A stretch of DNA of 64,000 nucleotides from Fragum whitleyi. Taxonomy: Eukaryota; Mollusca; Bivalvia; Cardiida; Cardiidae. Every line of letters starts with the position of its first letter. The stretch's first letter is position 1. The stretch is from positions 12,632,957 to 12,696,956 of the forward strand of contig OX411552.1 of assembly GCA_948146395.1 (NCBI GenBank), read 5' to 3'. The position numbers were made by a program, and so were the translations under genes. Shown piece after piece: positions 35,786-47,223 of the stretch. The notes under the pieces are model-generated. The model did not search any database, was not told where the DNA came from, and saw only the letters and a program-made list of their open reading frames with translations.

Positions 35786-36015
35786 CCCTTTCCTGTTTTT
35801 ACAAAATTTTTGACCTGTCCAAATTCAAAGGTTTTGCAGACGAAAATTTAAAGTGGATTTAATTTGAAAAATAAACATTCAGTAGGCTAGAAAATAGTGT
35901 GAAAAAAGAAGAAATTGCTTGTCAGAAGCAATTTCTTCTTTTTTCACAATTTTTTTCTCAATCATAAAATCACAGGTACGTAAAAAGCAGGAATTAAACA
36001 GCAAACTGCAAAGGG
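35786..36015. mobile_element. TTAA-flanked MITE with hairpin core
   Basis: TTAA occurs at 35782-35785 and 36016-36019. The tips are CCCTTTCCTG and, inverted, CCCTTTGCAG. At 35899-35947 a near-perfect hairpin (GAAAAAAGAAGAAATTGCTT and its inverse) occupies the centre. Related hairpins are at 17320-17370, 56204-56259 and 58222-58274. Confidence 0.6.
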
Positions 36016-36032
36016 TTAAATAGACCTCTTCA

Positions 36033-37308
36033 CAGTGCTCTCAATAAGCGGACGTCGACGTAATATACGTCCAGATTTTCAGAAATTACGTCCGGAAAAT
36101 CAAACCCGGACGTAAAAAAACGTCCGAGATTCGAGGAAAACGTCCTGTAATTTGACCCCGGACGTTTCGCGAATTTATCTAATAAAGGATTTAACGTAAG
36201 TCTACACGTGCGAAAAATCGATAATCAACGCGAGCATACACATTATAGCTGGCCAAAACAGGCCATGTGTAATGCGCGGGGTATTAAACTGTCGCTATAA
36301 CAACCAGTCTCTTATTATGCAATTTTGTCGGGTTAGCGACGCGTCATTACCGCTTCTGTCATTTTCTCTCTTAGTCGGATAGCCTACAGATCGCGTGGGT
36401 CCTTTGATAGGATTATTGAAACAAACAAAATTCAAATCATGGGAAAATTTGTTATATCAAACGTAGTCCATGCAGCTCAGACCGGTAAAATTTCGAAATA
36501 TCGCTTCCTAAAACTCTTAGAATAGTTCTACGGGTAATTAATCCAAGGTGAAAAAGACGCTACCGGAAAACATTTACGAAAGGTCATACGACAGTCCTCG
36601 TTTAAATACGTGTAGAATCGGCATCTTCGGAGAACGTGGGGAAATCCCAATGACGTCATTTAAGTTGTCTTCAACATGTCTGACGAGAGATTTGAAATGA
36701 CGAATTTTTCTTGACTTCTGCTATTTTGATATTTCTGCGTAAGTTTAAATAGGCTTAGAACTTTAAGTTTTATTAGCACACTACCTAGAACGTTCGCCAC
36801 CTTTGAAACGACAGGTCGAGGAAAATTAAAGCTGCATTAATTTCCGTAATATCGCCGGATACCAAAACATCGTAACTAAAATTTGAGTAAGCCGCATTTC
36901 CTAGGCCCATCGCGCAAGATACAGCTAAGGACCGATTCCAAATAGAAAGTCCACATTTTCTCAAATTAGTTTCCATAATTTATTCAATGAAAGTAATAAA
37001 AGGGAATTGTGAAACCAAAGCTTGTCCCTACAGCTTAAAGTAAAAGCTACAAGTTTTAAGGCTTTGAAGACGTTTATTCTTAGAGAACCAACCAGAATCA
37101 TGGACTTTGGGAGCAAAAATTTAACTTACATTTAACAAGGAAAAGAGCATTTACAAAGTGTACAGAGAAAGGAAGGTGTGTGTGCGGGGGGGGGGGGGGG
37201 GGGGTAGCAGGGGAGGGGTTAAAAATTCCTTTCTTCGTAAAAAAAATTCCTGAAATCCCAACATGGAATTACAAAAATTCCCGATTTTGGCCCTTATTGA
37301 GAGCACTG
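36033..37308. mobile_element. CAGTGCTCTCAATAAG TIR element next to exon 2
   Basis: A 1276-bp element with ends CAGTGCTCTCAATAAG and CTTATTGAGAGCACTG. CTTCA is duplicated at 36028-36032 and 37309-37313. Near the left end ACGTCC/GGACGT motifs repeat. A G run lies at about 37185-37204. No transposase is encoded. The tips resemble hAT elements, and a 5-bp duplication would fit the hAT5 type. It ends 33 bp before exon 2 of the zinc-finger gene. Confidence 0.68.
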
Positions 37309-37341
37309 CTTCATTGTATGTCATTTAAATGTATTTTTCAG

Positions 37342-39134
37342 GTTTTTGTGAAGCATTCAAGAGAAGAGAGGAACAAAAGCTTGAAAGCATATGTGAAAAT
37401 GAAAGGCAGGGAAGCGCAAACAAAATAGTCAATAAAATTGAAAACCCTCATAGAAATTGTACTGCAGGTTCAATGGCAGATACTAATAATCAACCAAATT
37501 CTGGTCAAGAGCATATAGATATGGAAAATGGAAATAGAAAAATGGATTTAAAAGAGAAAATGAAAGATGTTGAGCTTGGACCAGTTAAAACAGAGACTGC
37601 ATTATTGGGTGAAGGACATGAAAACACTGGTGAATATAGAGATAATCATGATGAGCATTATGACAATAATGAAGTAGTTGATGACTTTATTGTGGAAAAA
37701 GTGTTAGATGATAAAACTGGCTCTATAGTGGGTCAAATTGTCAATAAACGAGAATTTGATGCTCGTAGTCAAACATGTCTGATGTCAGAGGTATCACAAT
37801 CACCAGATGAAAAAGTAAGGAGAAAGAGAGGACGACCTAGAAAGGGGACAAAGATGAGTGTTAGAAATGAGGAGTGTATAGAAGAAGAAAGAGTGGTACC
37901 AGAAAAAAGAGTATCTCGTTCTGGGCGAATTATTAAACCTCGACAATTTTCAGATGAAGTTGTGACAGATATTGGATTAGGTATGGAAATAAAGCCCAAA
38001 ATAAGGAGGAATCTTTTGGATATGTTAGAAATAGATAATCCTGAAATAACAGTGGAATATGACACAGACTACGACCTTGAGGAATTAGAGGATCCATCTT
38101 TTAGATCTAAACTCTTCAAACGTGATGAGAACGACCATTACTCTAGTGTACAGTTCAAGAGATTTCCCTGTAGTAAATGTGAAATGCTGTTCTCTAAGAT
38201 TCAAGATTTACATGAACACAACAGGCAGCATTTACATGCAGACAAAAAATGTAGTTATTGTGGATGGGTGTGTGAGACAGGGAATGATGAGGAATTCAAT
38301 GTACATCTAACAACTCATAATCGTAAAAAATCATTCTTTTGTAATTTCTGTTGTGTAGAATTTAAAAGTAAAACTACACTCCTGTTGCATCTACCCAGAC
38401 ATCTGACAATCAAACCCTATGTTTGTACAATATGTAACATAGGATTCAAATGGAAACACGCATTGAAAAATCATTTAGTTATTCACAAAGGAACAAAGGA
38501 TTATTTATGTGATATTTGTGGGTTTGCTACAGCCCATAAAACTATTTTGAAATCACACAACTTAATACATACGGGTGAAACATTTAAATGTCCTTACCAA
38601 GGTTGTCATTATCAAGCTACCAAGAAATGTAACCTTAACTTCCACTTAATTAAACATACAGGAGAGAAACCCCATCAGTGTGACATTTGTGGTACTTCAT
38701 TTTCATTGGTCAAAAATATGAAGCGTCATATGCTACTTCATCAGTCAGAACGTAAGTTTAAATGTATCCATTGTTCATACAGTTCCACAAGATTTGATAA
38801 ACTGAAAGAACATTGCTACAAACAACATAATATTGGGGAAAAGCCAAACAAAAAATTCACCTGGGCGAATTATCTATCTCAGGAAAATGAACAATCATCA
38901 TCTGAGACAAGAATGGATGAAGAAGAAGAAAATGTTCTTAATCTAGAAGAAACCATGGAAACAATTGAACTCGAAGTTCCTGTAGAAGACAATGGTATGG
39001 CTACAACACAAATACTTAATCTAACTAGTTCAACGGGTGAACCAATTCCAATAACCATCACGCAGATAGGAACTGATATATCATATGAGATCCCGGTTCA
39101 CCTGATCACGCAGGAAGAACAGTCTGACCAATAA
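37342..39134 (+). CDS. Zinc-finger gene exon 2: AT-hook and eight C2H2 fingers
   Basis: The acceptor TATTTTTCAG precedes 37342; the first residues FCEAFKRREEQK complete the BTB tail (IIGFCEAF). The AT-hook core is RGRPRK. Fingers begin at CSKCEMLF, CSYCGW, CNFCCVEF, CTICNIGF, CDICGFAT, CPYQGCHY, CDICGTSF and CIHCSYSS. HTGEKPHQC-type linkers join only the later ones. The tail has runs of Glu and a Thr/Ile-rich end. The frame stays open upstream of 37342, but the G-rich intronic stretch is transposon sequence. Confidence 0.9.
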
Positions 39135-39267
39135 AACACTGATAATTTGACGGGAGAACCAATTCCAATAACCATCACGCAGATAGGAACTGATATATCA
39201 TATGAGATCCAGGTTCACCTGATCACGCAGGAAGAACAGTCTGACCAATAAAACATTGATAAGGCCC
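39034..39267 (+). repeat. 117-bp tandem duplication of the gene's 3' end
   Basis: The block holding the last 30 or so codons, the stop and AATAAA is repeated immediately downstream with an offset of exactly 117 bp and few mismatches (e.g. GAGATCCCGG versus GAGATCCAGG). The second copy lies after the stop. Confidence 0.9.
39130..39135 (+). promoter_or_regulatory. AATAAA overlapping the stop codon
   Basis: The TAA stop at 39132-39134 lies inside the hexamer AATAAA. A second AATAAA, 117 bp on (39247-39252), is in the duplicated copy. Confidence 0.45.
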
Positions 39268-39869
39268 GATTGCATAAGAAACATACACATACAGGGTTTG
39301 ACATACTGATACACAGTATTTCGGGATCCTTAAGGTTCAAAATATGCGGTGAATCCATTTAGCTCAATCATGGTGTTCTTTCAGGATCCTTCAATGTTTA
39401 TAGAATTTTGAAGTGCATTCATTCCGATATTTCCAAACCAAGGTTCCATAACTCCACTTTGTTCCTTACAATGTAAGGAACAAAGTTGAGTAATAGAACC
39501 TGAGCTTGGAAATTTATTTACCATGCTTGCTATTTCTTTAAATTGATAATGTAAAAATAAAGAAACGGATCCCTGGTTATCTGGGGGTATCTCTGCCACA
39601 ACTGGTAGGGATTCCTGAGGAGCCCCATTGAAATCATTTGGTGTGGACAGGGCTTGTGTTTGACCCTTTAACCTGGGTTTTGACTTCCACAAAATCCCAT
39701 TTTGACCCTCAAAAACTGTTGGCAGGGGGTCATTTTGACCCACTAAATTTCCAGTTGAACAACTTATGCAATATAAAAAATGTTATATAGATCCCATGTT
39801 TTCTTCATACTATTACAAAAGATCTATATGAATGAAACAACATAAGCAATAAAGTGTGTCTACACTTAA
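39268..39869. repeat. 3' flank with hairpin and dispersed repeats
   Basis: A hairpin at about 39434-39513 pairs AACCAAGGTTCCATAACTCC with its inverse around TTACAATGTAA. At about 39655-39760 a GGGTTTTGACTTCCAC...GGGGGTCATTTTGACCC repeat resembles 8936-9030. No gene is supported. Confidence 0.5.
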
Positions 39870-40135
39870 TTTTTATGCCCCCGTATCGAGAGATCGGGGG
39901 CATATTGTTTTACTCATGTCCATCTGTCTGTCCGTCTGTCTGTCCGTCTGTCTGTCCGTCTGTCTGTCCAAAAACTTAACCTTTGCCTTTTCTCCAAAAG
40001 TATTTGACATACAAAGCTGTACACCAAAGTCAAGGTCATGTGACAAGGTCAAGGTCATCTGTCAAGGTCAAACTTTAAAAAAAATGCTGTTCCGGGGGCA
40101 TTCGTGTTTCACAAACACATCTTTTTTATGTTGTT
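39870..40135. mobile_element. HINE-like element with (TCTG)n
   Basis: ATGCCCCCGTATCGAGAGAT then GTCCGTCTGTCTG repeats then AAGGTCATGTGACAAGG, ending GGGGGCATTCGTG. A shorter relative in opposite orientation is at 62108-62296. Confidence 0.55.
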
Positions 40136-41287
40136 TCAATTTTGAAGATTACTATAAGGACTGTCAAGTTTTCATCTTTTGCTCTTTTTTGATGTGTTGA
40201 CCCCCAGAATTTTTAGTTTAGTACTAACCTCAGGGTTAATCAGTCTATATAAATATTGGTTAATCCAGAGATTACCACTAAAGTTTCATTATGCAAATGG
40301 GTCAAACAGAGTTCCTGATCGTTTTAGAGTTATTCTGTTTTCATATAAATTATTTATTGCTATTTTTCTGCTATTTTTCTGTTGCATATGTCATACACAT
40401 CAATTATTGACTCTTTGAGACAATAAGCAAAGGTATAGCAACAACATACCATTAGTATTTAATTGAGAAAGAATCTGTTAAGAATGTTATGGGAACACTT
40501 TTATCCGGAACTCAGTTATTTGTTGAAGAACTTTTAAAATATTTTTTTAACAAGTAAAAACTTAAGTGCATGTAACTTGCCATGAATTTAGTATTTATTA
40601 TTAGAAAAGGATATCTTTTGTAAAAAAGAAAGTGTCAGAATTTGAAAATAATAAAAAGATATTGTTTATCCTTAATGTGTTAAATGTTGACTAAATATTT
40701 GACCTTACCATTAATTTTACAATTGACCTTGAACTCAAGTATCATAAGTAGGGACTGATGTGGAATTACAGATTGAAGGGTCAGTGCACAATATTGTTAG
40801 TGCCTATACATTTATAGGCACTAACAATAGTGTTGCACTGAACTCTCGGCTGATGTTCCTAACTTGTCCTTGGACTTATAGTAAAAAACTTGATTTTGGT
40901 TGTCTAACTTGAAGAACACAAGAGCCATTGTCATGGAGCTGTGTATGTTTAAGTGCATTTGTCAATGTGTAAACTCTTTTCTATTAAGAAATTCCTCTGA
41001 AACAGCTGGATAGAATTCAATCAAATTTTACTGAAAGGATCCTTAGGAATTACTCTCTCAGATTCGGCCCTTAAATTCTTTGGGTCCTTTGGGTTCTTTG
41101 GGCTGTCGTGCTAGCAAGTAAAGGACCCATATGGTGTATTATAAAATAATCTATGAAATAACTTAGGAAGAAATTTAAACACAGGGCCATGACTTTAGCC
41201 TGCTGGCCTAGCTTGGTTTGAACTAAACATCAACAACAATGAAAATGCTTAACTTTTATGGGCAAAGTTTTTTATCTATTGTATATC
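40136..41287. other. Intergenic with one 60-bp hairpin
   Basis: A hairpin at 40782-40841 pairs ATTGTTAGTGCCTATA with TATAGGCACTAACAAT. A HINE-core-like fragment follows at about 40918-41110 (AAGAGCCATTGTCATGGAGC). No gene was recognised. Confidence 0.45.
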
Positions 41288-41365
41288 GCTGGCTTGGTAC
41301 AAAACTGTTGCAACTGACTATAAACACATAGGCAGTTACAAATGTTTTGAGCTGAGTGATCAATA
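41288..41365. repeat. GCTCAGC-type palindrome, copy
   Basis: ACAAAACTGTTGCAACTGACTAT faces ATAGGCAGTTACAA. Other copies are at 55308-55383, 59688-59752 and 62693-62768, with half a copy near 20195. Confidence 0.5.
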
Positions 41366-41727
41366 TATATTGTGGCTACACAAAGAATAAGACAATGTAT
41401 GCAACAAAATTATTTATTGCAGTAATTAAAGAAACAAGGGACCCATTTCCATAAACTTTGTTCCATGATCAACAGCATGATTATCTCATTCACTTGGGTA
41501 TATATCAATCAAGCATATTCTGAGACACTGATATTTTGGGCCAAAGCAACAGGGACTATTTTATCTTATAACTATGCAAATATCCATGTGATATCACCCC
41601 GTATGATATTTTTTATGATATCACATAGTTATTTTTAGAACAATAATATCATACAGTTATTTTAAGAAACTTGCATTTCAGTAAGAAACATAGACGGAAA
41701 CAAGACAAAAAAAGGTTATAAGATAAA

Positions 41728-41873
41728 TATAATACATACTTAGTGTATTGTATGAAAAAAATATCTTACTCGGTTGTGAGAATTGACAATTGTCTCGGCA
41801 GAGCCTCGACAATGATCAATTCTCCCAAACTCGTTAGATATTTTTTTCCATATAATACACTAAGTACGTATTA
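41728..41873. mobile_element. 146-bp hairpin MITE
   Basis: Arms of about 35 bp (TACTTAGTGTATTGTATG and inverse) surround a second fold, GACAATTGTCTCGGCAGAGC with CTCGACAATGATCAATTC. It abuts the HINE at 41878. Confidence 0.6.
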
Positions 41874-41877
41874 TATA

Positions 41878-42795
41878 TTTAGCTCACCTGAGCAAAAAAG
41901 TGCTCTAGGTGAGCTATTGTGATCACTCACCATCTGTCGTCCGTCTTTATGTTCATCTGTCAACAATTGCTTTAAACATCTTCTCCTCCTAAACCACTGG
42001 ACCAATCAAGCCAACACTTGGCAGTGATGTTTATTTGGTGAATCTTTTCAAAAGTTGTTAAAAGAATTTAATTTCATCAAAAACTCTGGTTGCCATGGTA
42101 ACAGAAAACCGAAAGTTGCAGAATATCTTAGATAAAATTCTTATCCTAAACAACTAGACCGATCAAGCTGAAACTTGGCAGGGATGTTCTTTGGATGAAG
42201 CTTTTCAAAAGTTGTTAAAGAATTTAATTTCATTAAAAACTCTAGTTTCAATGGTAACGAAAGGCTGAAAATCTTTGAAAAAATTCTTCTCCTCCTTAAC
42301 CACTTGGGCAATCAAGCTGAACCCTAGCCGAGATGTTCCAAGGGTGAAGCTCTACCAAAGTTGTAGAAAAATTTTAATTTTAATTTAAAAACTCTGGTTT
42401 CCAGGGTAACAGAAAGGCTGAAAATTTGCCAAATTTGCTGGAAATCTTAGACAAAATTTTTCTTCTCTAAAATCACCAGGGCAATCAAGCTGAAGCTTGG
42501 CAGGGATGTTCCTTATGCTAAGCTCTTCAAAAGTTGTTAAAAGAATGTTATTTCATCAAAAACTCTGGTTGAAATGAAAAGACCTTAAATTGCTGAAAAT
42601 CATTTAAAAAAAACACTTCTCCTCCTTAACCACTTTGCCAATCAAGCTGAAACTTGGCAGGGATGTTCCTGGGGTAAAGCTTTACTAGAGTTGTTGAAAA
42701 AATTTAATTTGTCAAAATCTCTGGTATTTATAACATGATTGACAAGTCATCAGTTTACTTACTCAGGTGGGCAATATAGGACCATCTCTTGTCAA
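41878..42795 (-). mobile_element. HINE/pearl-like element, ~145-bp core
   Basis: TAGCTCACCTGAGC with a GTGCTCTAGGTGAGC hairpin, a GTCGTCCGTC run, then monomers with AATCAAGCTGAAACTTGGCA and GGTTGCCATGGTAACAG. The end is near CAGGTGGGCAATATAGGACC. Confidence 0.65.
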
Positions 42796-42929
42796 GGTGT
42801 TGTCATATGTGCATCTGTAAACTTTTCTTTAAACGAGCACAGCATTGGAATGCCAACAGTGCAGTCCTGTTTGTTGGTCCTGGATAACAAGAGTTGTCAT
42901 ATACTGACTCATACCCCCACCAATATTCG

Positions 42930-43341
42930 TAACATCACTTGACCATTTCCGTAAACTGCAACAGACCTCAGATGTATGTGAGGCGGATGGGTATGCAACA
43001 AAATCGTGCATTTTGTTATGTGGAAACAGTGTAAGAAAAAATACCACTGTAGATCTATATTTTTTACAGTAAATAACAGCTGAAAAATCTTTCTTGACGA
43101 ATCATTATCAAAAATTAAGATTTTTTCAGTCGTTATTTAAGAATCTAAAGATATTTATATTAGGATACTTAAACGAGTAGTGTAGGCGACGTTAAATGTT
43201 TTCACTCACAGTTTTGAGGGCTAACGCCGTTTTAACTGACGTCATCGAGTTTTTCCAAGGTTTTCCAGTAATTTTTAAAAATAGTCCGTCTATGCACATC
43301 CGAGGTTGATCATGAGATTGGGAGAGTGGTGTTCCGAATGC
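42930..43341. mobile_element. ATTCGGA-type MITE, copy 1
   Basis: It shares about 410 bp with 58979-59418: CCATTTCCGTAAACTGCAAC, TTTACAGTAAATAAC, TTATTTAAGAATCTAAAG, ending TTCCGAATG. An inverted arm pair around 43070-43140 can fold. Confidence 0.65.
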
Positions 43342-43432
43342 CCCACCAAGTGTTTGTCACAAGCAGGGCTCTTTCTGGAATTAAGGGGCATGCTGTTTGG
43401 TCCTTTGTGCGGGAGAAAATTCAAAATACAGT

Positions 43433-43560
43433 AAAATCTCTTGACGTTGAACTTCATGGGACTTACACGAAAACTTTAATATACAGAAACTTTGATGAAA
43501 AGATAAACGCAATCTTGGGGATAAAGAGATAAGTGGCAATCTTCACACTTGGTTATGACC
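43433..43560. mobile_element. Pogo/Tigger-like fragment
   Basis: CAGTAAAATCTCTTGACGTTGAACTTC after TA, similar to the ends of 18838-19838. The right end is missing. Confidence 0.5.
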
Positions 43561-43627
43561 ATAACCTGTTAGGATATAATGCTTGTAATTATTTAAAGAT
43601 GCAAATTTGACTTTTATTGACAATTTT

Positions 43628-45000
43628 TAGCTCAACTGGCTGAAAGCCACTGGGGCTATTGTCATGGCGTTGTGTCTGTCGTGTGGTCGTCCGTCCGTGC
43701 GTGCGTGCGTCCATTCGTAAACTTTTTCTTTAAAAATCTTCTCCTCAGAAACTACTGGATGAATTTCAACCAAACATCACAGGAATGATCCTTGGATGAC
43801 CCTCTTTCAAAGTTGTTCAAAAAATTTTGATCCAATGAAAAACATGGATTTAATGGGCGTGGCTAATTTCCAAATATGGTAAAAAGAGAGTTTTCAAAGA
43901 TTCATATTGATGGATATCAATTAAATTTTACATGAATGATCCTTGGGTGACCCTTTATCAGTCTACCAAAAATTATTGTGATCGAATGAAAAATATGCAT
44001 TTTATGGGCGGAGGTCATTTCTCTACATGTTATATAGTGGAAACTTTGCAAATCATTTCCTCAGATTCCAATAGATGGATACCAATTAAATTTAATATGA
44101 ATGATCCTTGGGTGAGCCTTTATCAGTCTACCAAAAAATATTGTGATCGGACGAAAAATATGCATTTTATGAGCGGATGTCATTTCTCTATATGTAATAT
44201 AATGGAAACTTTGCAAATCATTTTCTCAGAATGTAATTGATGGATATCAACCAAATTTCACTGAAATGATCATTGAGTGACCCTTTATCAGTCTACCAAA
44301 TATTTTTGTGATCGGATGAAAAATATGTATTTTATGGGCGGAGGTCATTTCTCTATATATTATATAGTGGAAACTTTGAAAATCAATTTCTCAGAATGTA
44401 ATTGATGGATATCAACCAATTTTCACTGAAATGATCCTTGAGTGACCCTTTATCAGTCTACCAAATATTATTGTGATCGGATGAAAAATATGTATTTTAT
44501 GGGCGGAGGTCATTTCTCTATATATTATATAGTGGAAACTTTGAAAATCAATTTCTCAGAATGTAATTGATGGATATCAACCAAATTTCACTGGAATGAT
44601 GCTTGAGTGACCCCTTATCAGTCCACCAAAAATTATTGTGATTGTATGAAAAATATGTATTTTATGGGTGGAGGTCATTTCTCTATATGATATATAGTGG
44701 AAACTTTAAAAAAATATTTTCTCAGAATGTAATTGATGGATATCAACCAAATTTTCACTGGAATGATCCTTGAGTGAACCTTTATCATGCAGCGAAAAAT
44801 TGATGTCATTGGATGAAAAATATGTCTTTCATGGGCAGAGGTCATTTCTCTATATGTTTTATAGTGGAAACTTTGAAATTCATTTCAACAGCAGTAGAAC
44901 CCAAAATATCTTAAAATCTAGGCAAACCTTAGATTTGCTTTTGCAAGAATTTCAAGCCGGTGGAGCGACTCAAGCCATTCATGGCTTTCTAGTTTACACC
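43628..45000 (-). mobile_element. HINE/pearl-like element, ~164-bp core
   Basis: TTAGCTCAACTGGCTGAAAG, a GTCCGTCCGTGCGTGC run, then at least six monomers (ATGATCCTTGGGTGACCC, TTATCAGTCTACCAAA, TATGGGCGGAGGTCATTTC) spaced about 164 bp. The end is GGAGCGACTC then CCATTCATGG, equivalent to the GGACCATCATGGTCC hairpin of other copies. Confidence 0.65.
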
Positions 45001-45717
45001 CATTTATGAAAATCTTTTAGCTTAAAACATGCGTTCAAATCATAGAACATGATCCCTTGCATGATGTTCTTAACTGTAACTAATGTACATGACCTTGACT
45101 GTAAGTGTATGAGCTTTAATTTAATGCAGCACAGATACACTCATCATGTTTGAAGTGTAAAATATGAAAATCTTACTCTATGATCATCTGATATGGATGA
45201 GGTAAAAATTCACCTGTCTGCCTACTGTGACGCCGATGTTCATGAAAAGAATTTGAGTCTTGCATAGAACATTTCTTATCAAGATGTTCAAGTAAGTTAA
45301 ATACAAGAACTGTCGCAGAGCGGACTTATACCCCAACACGCTCTTTGTCAAAATGTAAGTGCTGTTAGTGCTGGATATGTTTGTAGCAAATATTGAGGTC
45401 ATATGCAGCAGATTGAAGTTTCATGATTGTAGGTCACTTGGTCCCAAAGTTAGAGTCCAGAAATGAAAATTGAACAAAAATTGATTGTGACATTGACCTT
45501 TGACCCATACATAATAGGACACTTCCTATGTGACCCAGAAACTATAAGGCACGTACCTGGGTTATAAGCAGCATTTGTATAAAGTTTCATAATTCTAGGT
45601 CACTTGATTCTTGAGTTAGAGTCCGGAAAGAAAAGGTGTATGGATGGATGGATGGACAGACAGAAATTGTGAAACCAATATACCCTCCACTACTTCGTAG
45701 GTGGGGGGTATTGAGAA
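45001..45717. repeat. Intergenic with HINE-like tail
   Basis: At 45635-45715 a GGATGGATGGACAGACAG run leads to CCCTCCACTACTTCGTAGGTGGGG, a tail hairpin of HINE type. Upstream sequence repeats CACTTGGTCCCAAAGTTAGAG and CACTTGATTCTTGAGTTAGAG. No gene is seen. Confidence 0.45.
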
Positions 45718-45776
45718 ATTTACTGAATTAGCACAGAGAGATAGGCAGGGTTAAAGTTGTCATACCAATACTTATA

Positions 45777-45969
45777 GGGCCAACTTATTTCTCGCCCGCT
45801 TTCGGGTCGGGTGTAGACTGGTCTCACTGTCGAGTATCAGAATAGCCTGTTCTAGGCTATTCTGATAGTCGATATGTGGACCAGTCTAGAGCTGGTAACC
45901 CGCTTTCTGAGAGATACTCTGATGTTGCGGGCAACAGTACCGGCCCGGGGTCAGAAATAAGTTGGCCCA
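45777..45969. mobile_element. Inverted-repeat element with a nested hairpin
   Basis: The outer arms GGGCCAACTTATTTCTCGCC and AGAAATAAGTTGGCCC are inverted. Inside, at 45813-45889, is the GTAGACTGGT hairpin element with inner palindrome AGAATAGCCTGTTCTAGGC. Confidence 0.6.
45813..45889. mobile_element. 77-bp GTAGACTGGT hairpin element
   Basis: The longer relative of 22601-22667, with arms GTAGACTGGTCTCACTGTCG and, inverted, near the right end. No target duplication is evident at this copy. Confidence 0.6.
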
Positions 45970-47218
45970 TACAAATGCCACTACTAATGCAAAGACCTTC
46001 CAAATAAACTACTTGTAGATGGATTCCATCCCAGGGTTCTTGATTGGAAAAAAGTTTGCAAATGTTTAGAGTTACAAATGAATTGCAGGAGAACATTTCT
46101 GAAATGTTTTGCAGGCATTTTTGTCTTCGAAGTATTTTGACCCATTCAAAATTATAGCTTTCATATGTGTGGACATTTCCATATTGGTATGAATCCATTT
46201 TGCACCGGAATTGTATGGCATTCATCTCTGGGTCTGAATGATCACTTAATTATGATGTTAGGGAGAAAATTTATGATGTTATGGAGAAAATTATGGAGAA
46301 AATTATGATGTTATGTTATGGAGAAAATGCTCTCTCACAATTGCTTGATATAAAGAAAATGTGCAGCAGTAGTTTCTCCATAATAATGATCTCAATTGGT
46401 CAAAGATTCAGTTTAATATCTCTTTCATCTCTGGATGATCACTTAGTTAGAATGTTATAGAGAAAATGCTGTCTCACATTTGCTTGATATAAGGCAAATG
46501 TGCAATAGTATTTTCTGCAAAATAATGATCTCAATTGGTCTTAGATTCATTTTAACTAAAGTTAGTGCAAATTTCCGTATCTGGTAATAGGAGAGTTGTT
46601 TAAAAGGAAGTATAGTTTAAAAAGCAAACAAGACCCTTAATGACATTTGTTATTTTATTTGTTTACATCATCACTTAGTGACAATAACTTGTATAAATAA
46701 TATCAATATCCTTTAAACAAAAGAAAGATAGATCAGAATGATAGAGTGAACGGTTATATACATCAATAGTACCAGACCTGTCATACTGAAAAGATGCATC
46801 TTGGGATATGCAAAGATTTTCAAACCTAGACAGATTTTACAGAATGAGGACCTTTTGAGACTGACAGGTGGCTATTGGTTGGATACATTTTCAAAAGTGT
46901 GTGATCTCTTACTTGAAAAGGGTTCATCTAAAACCCCTCCTCAGGTTACATAGAATACACAAGCTGGCCGTTTTAGTCTCAATAGATTTTTTTTCAAATT
47001 CTTTCCCTGATTCCCCAAGTATTGCTCCTGATGTATTTCAATTAATAATATCAGGCCCTGCATTCAGGATGACTGAACATTATCAAATGTTTAAAAATGG
47101 AGACTATTTGGACAAATTGATGGTCCAGTGCAAAACAGTTGTCATATAGGGAGTTACATCTATTTTGTACTGAGCCATCAAAATGTACACACCTTGTAGG
47201 GTATAACTTTAACTTATA
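45970..47218. other. Intergenic, no gene recognised
   Basis: AT-rich; a TGATCACTTA...GAGAAAATGCTCTCTCAC block occurs twice (about 46240-46350 and 46435-46480). Frames in this stretch have no domain features. Confidence 0.4.
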
Positions 47219-47223
47219 AGTGA

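Larger units (their letters stand above)
27619..39134 (+). other. BTB / AT-hook / C2H2 zinc-finger protein locus (two exons)
   Basis: Exon 1 (27619-28012) and exon 2 (37342-39134) join in phase at G|GT...AG|GT to give 728 aa. The order is BTB/POZ (about 20-135), an AT-hook (KRGRPRK, about 291), a basic SRSGRIIKPRQF segment, eight C2H2 fingers (about 406-628) and an acidic C-terminus. Such proteins are nuclear, dimerise through the BTB domain and bind DNA through the fingers. BTB plus AT-hook plus eight fingers is the layout of vertebrate ZBTB24 (697 aa), but the finger spacing differs, so orthology is only suggested. The intron (28013-37341, 9.3 kb) is filled with transposons. Confidence 0.85.

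Noticed and set aside
37180..37341. Upstream extension of the zinc-finger exon through a glycine run
   Set aside because: That sequence is a transposon end and intron; splicing at 37342 restores the BTB tail in phase.
39381..39743. 120-codon minus-strand frame
   Set aside because: It crosses a hairpin and a dispersed repeat and shows no domain or conserved pattern.
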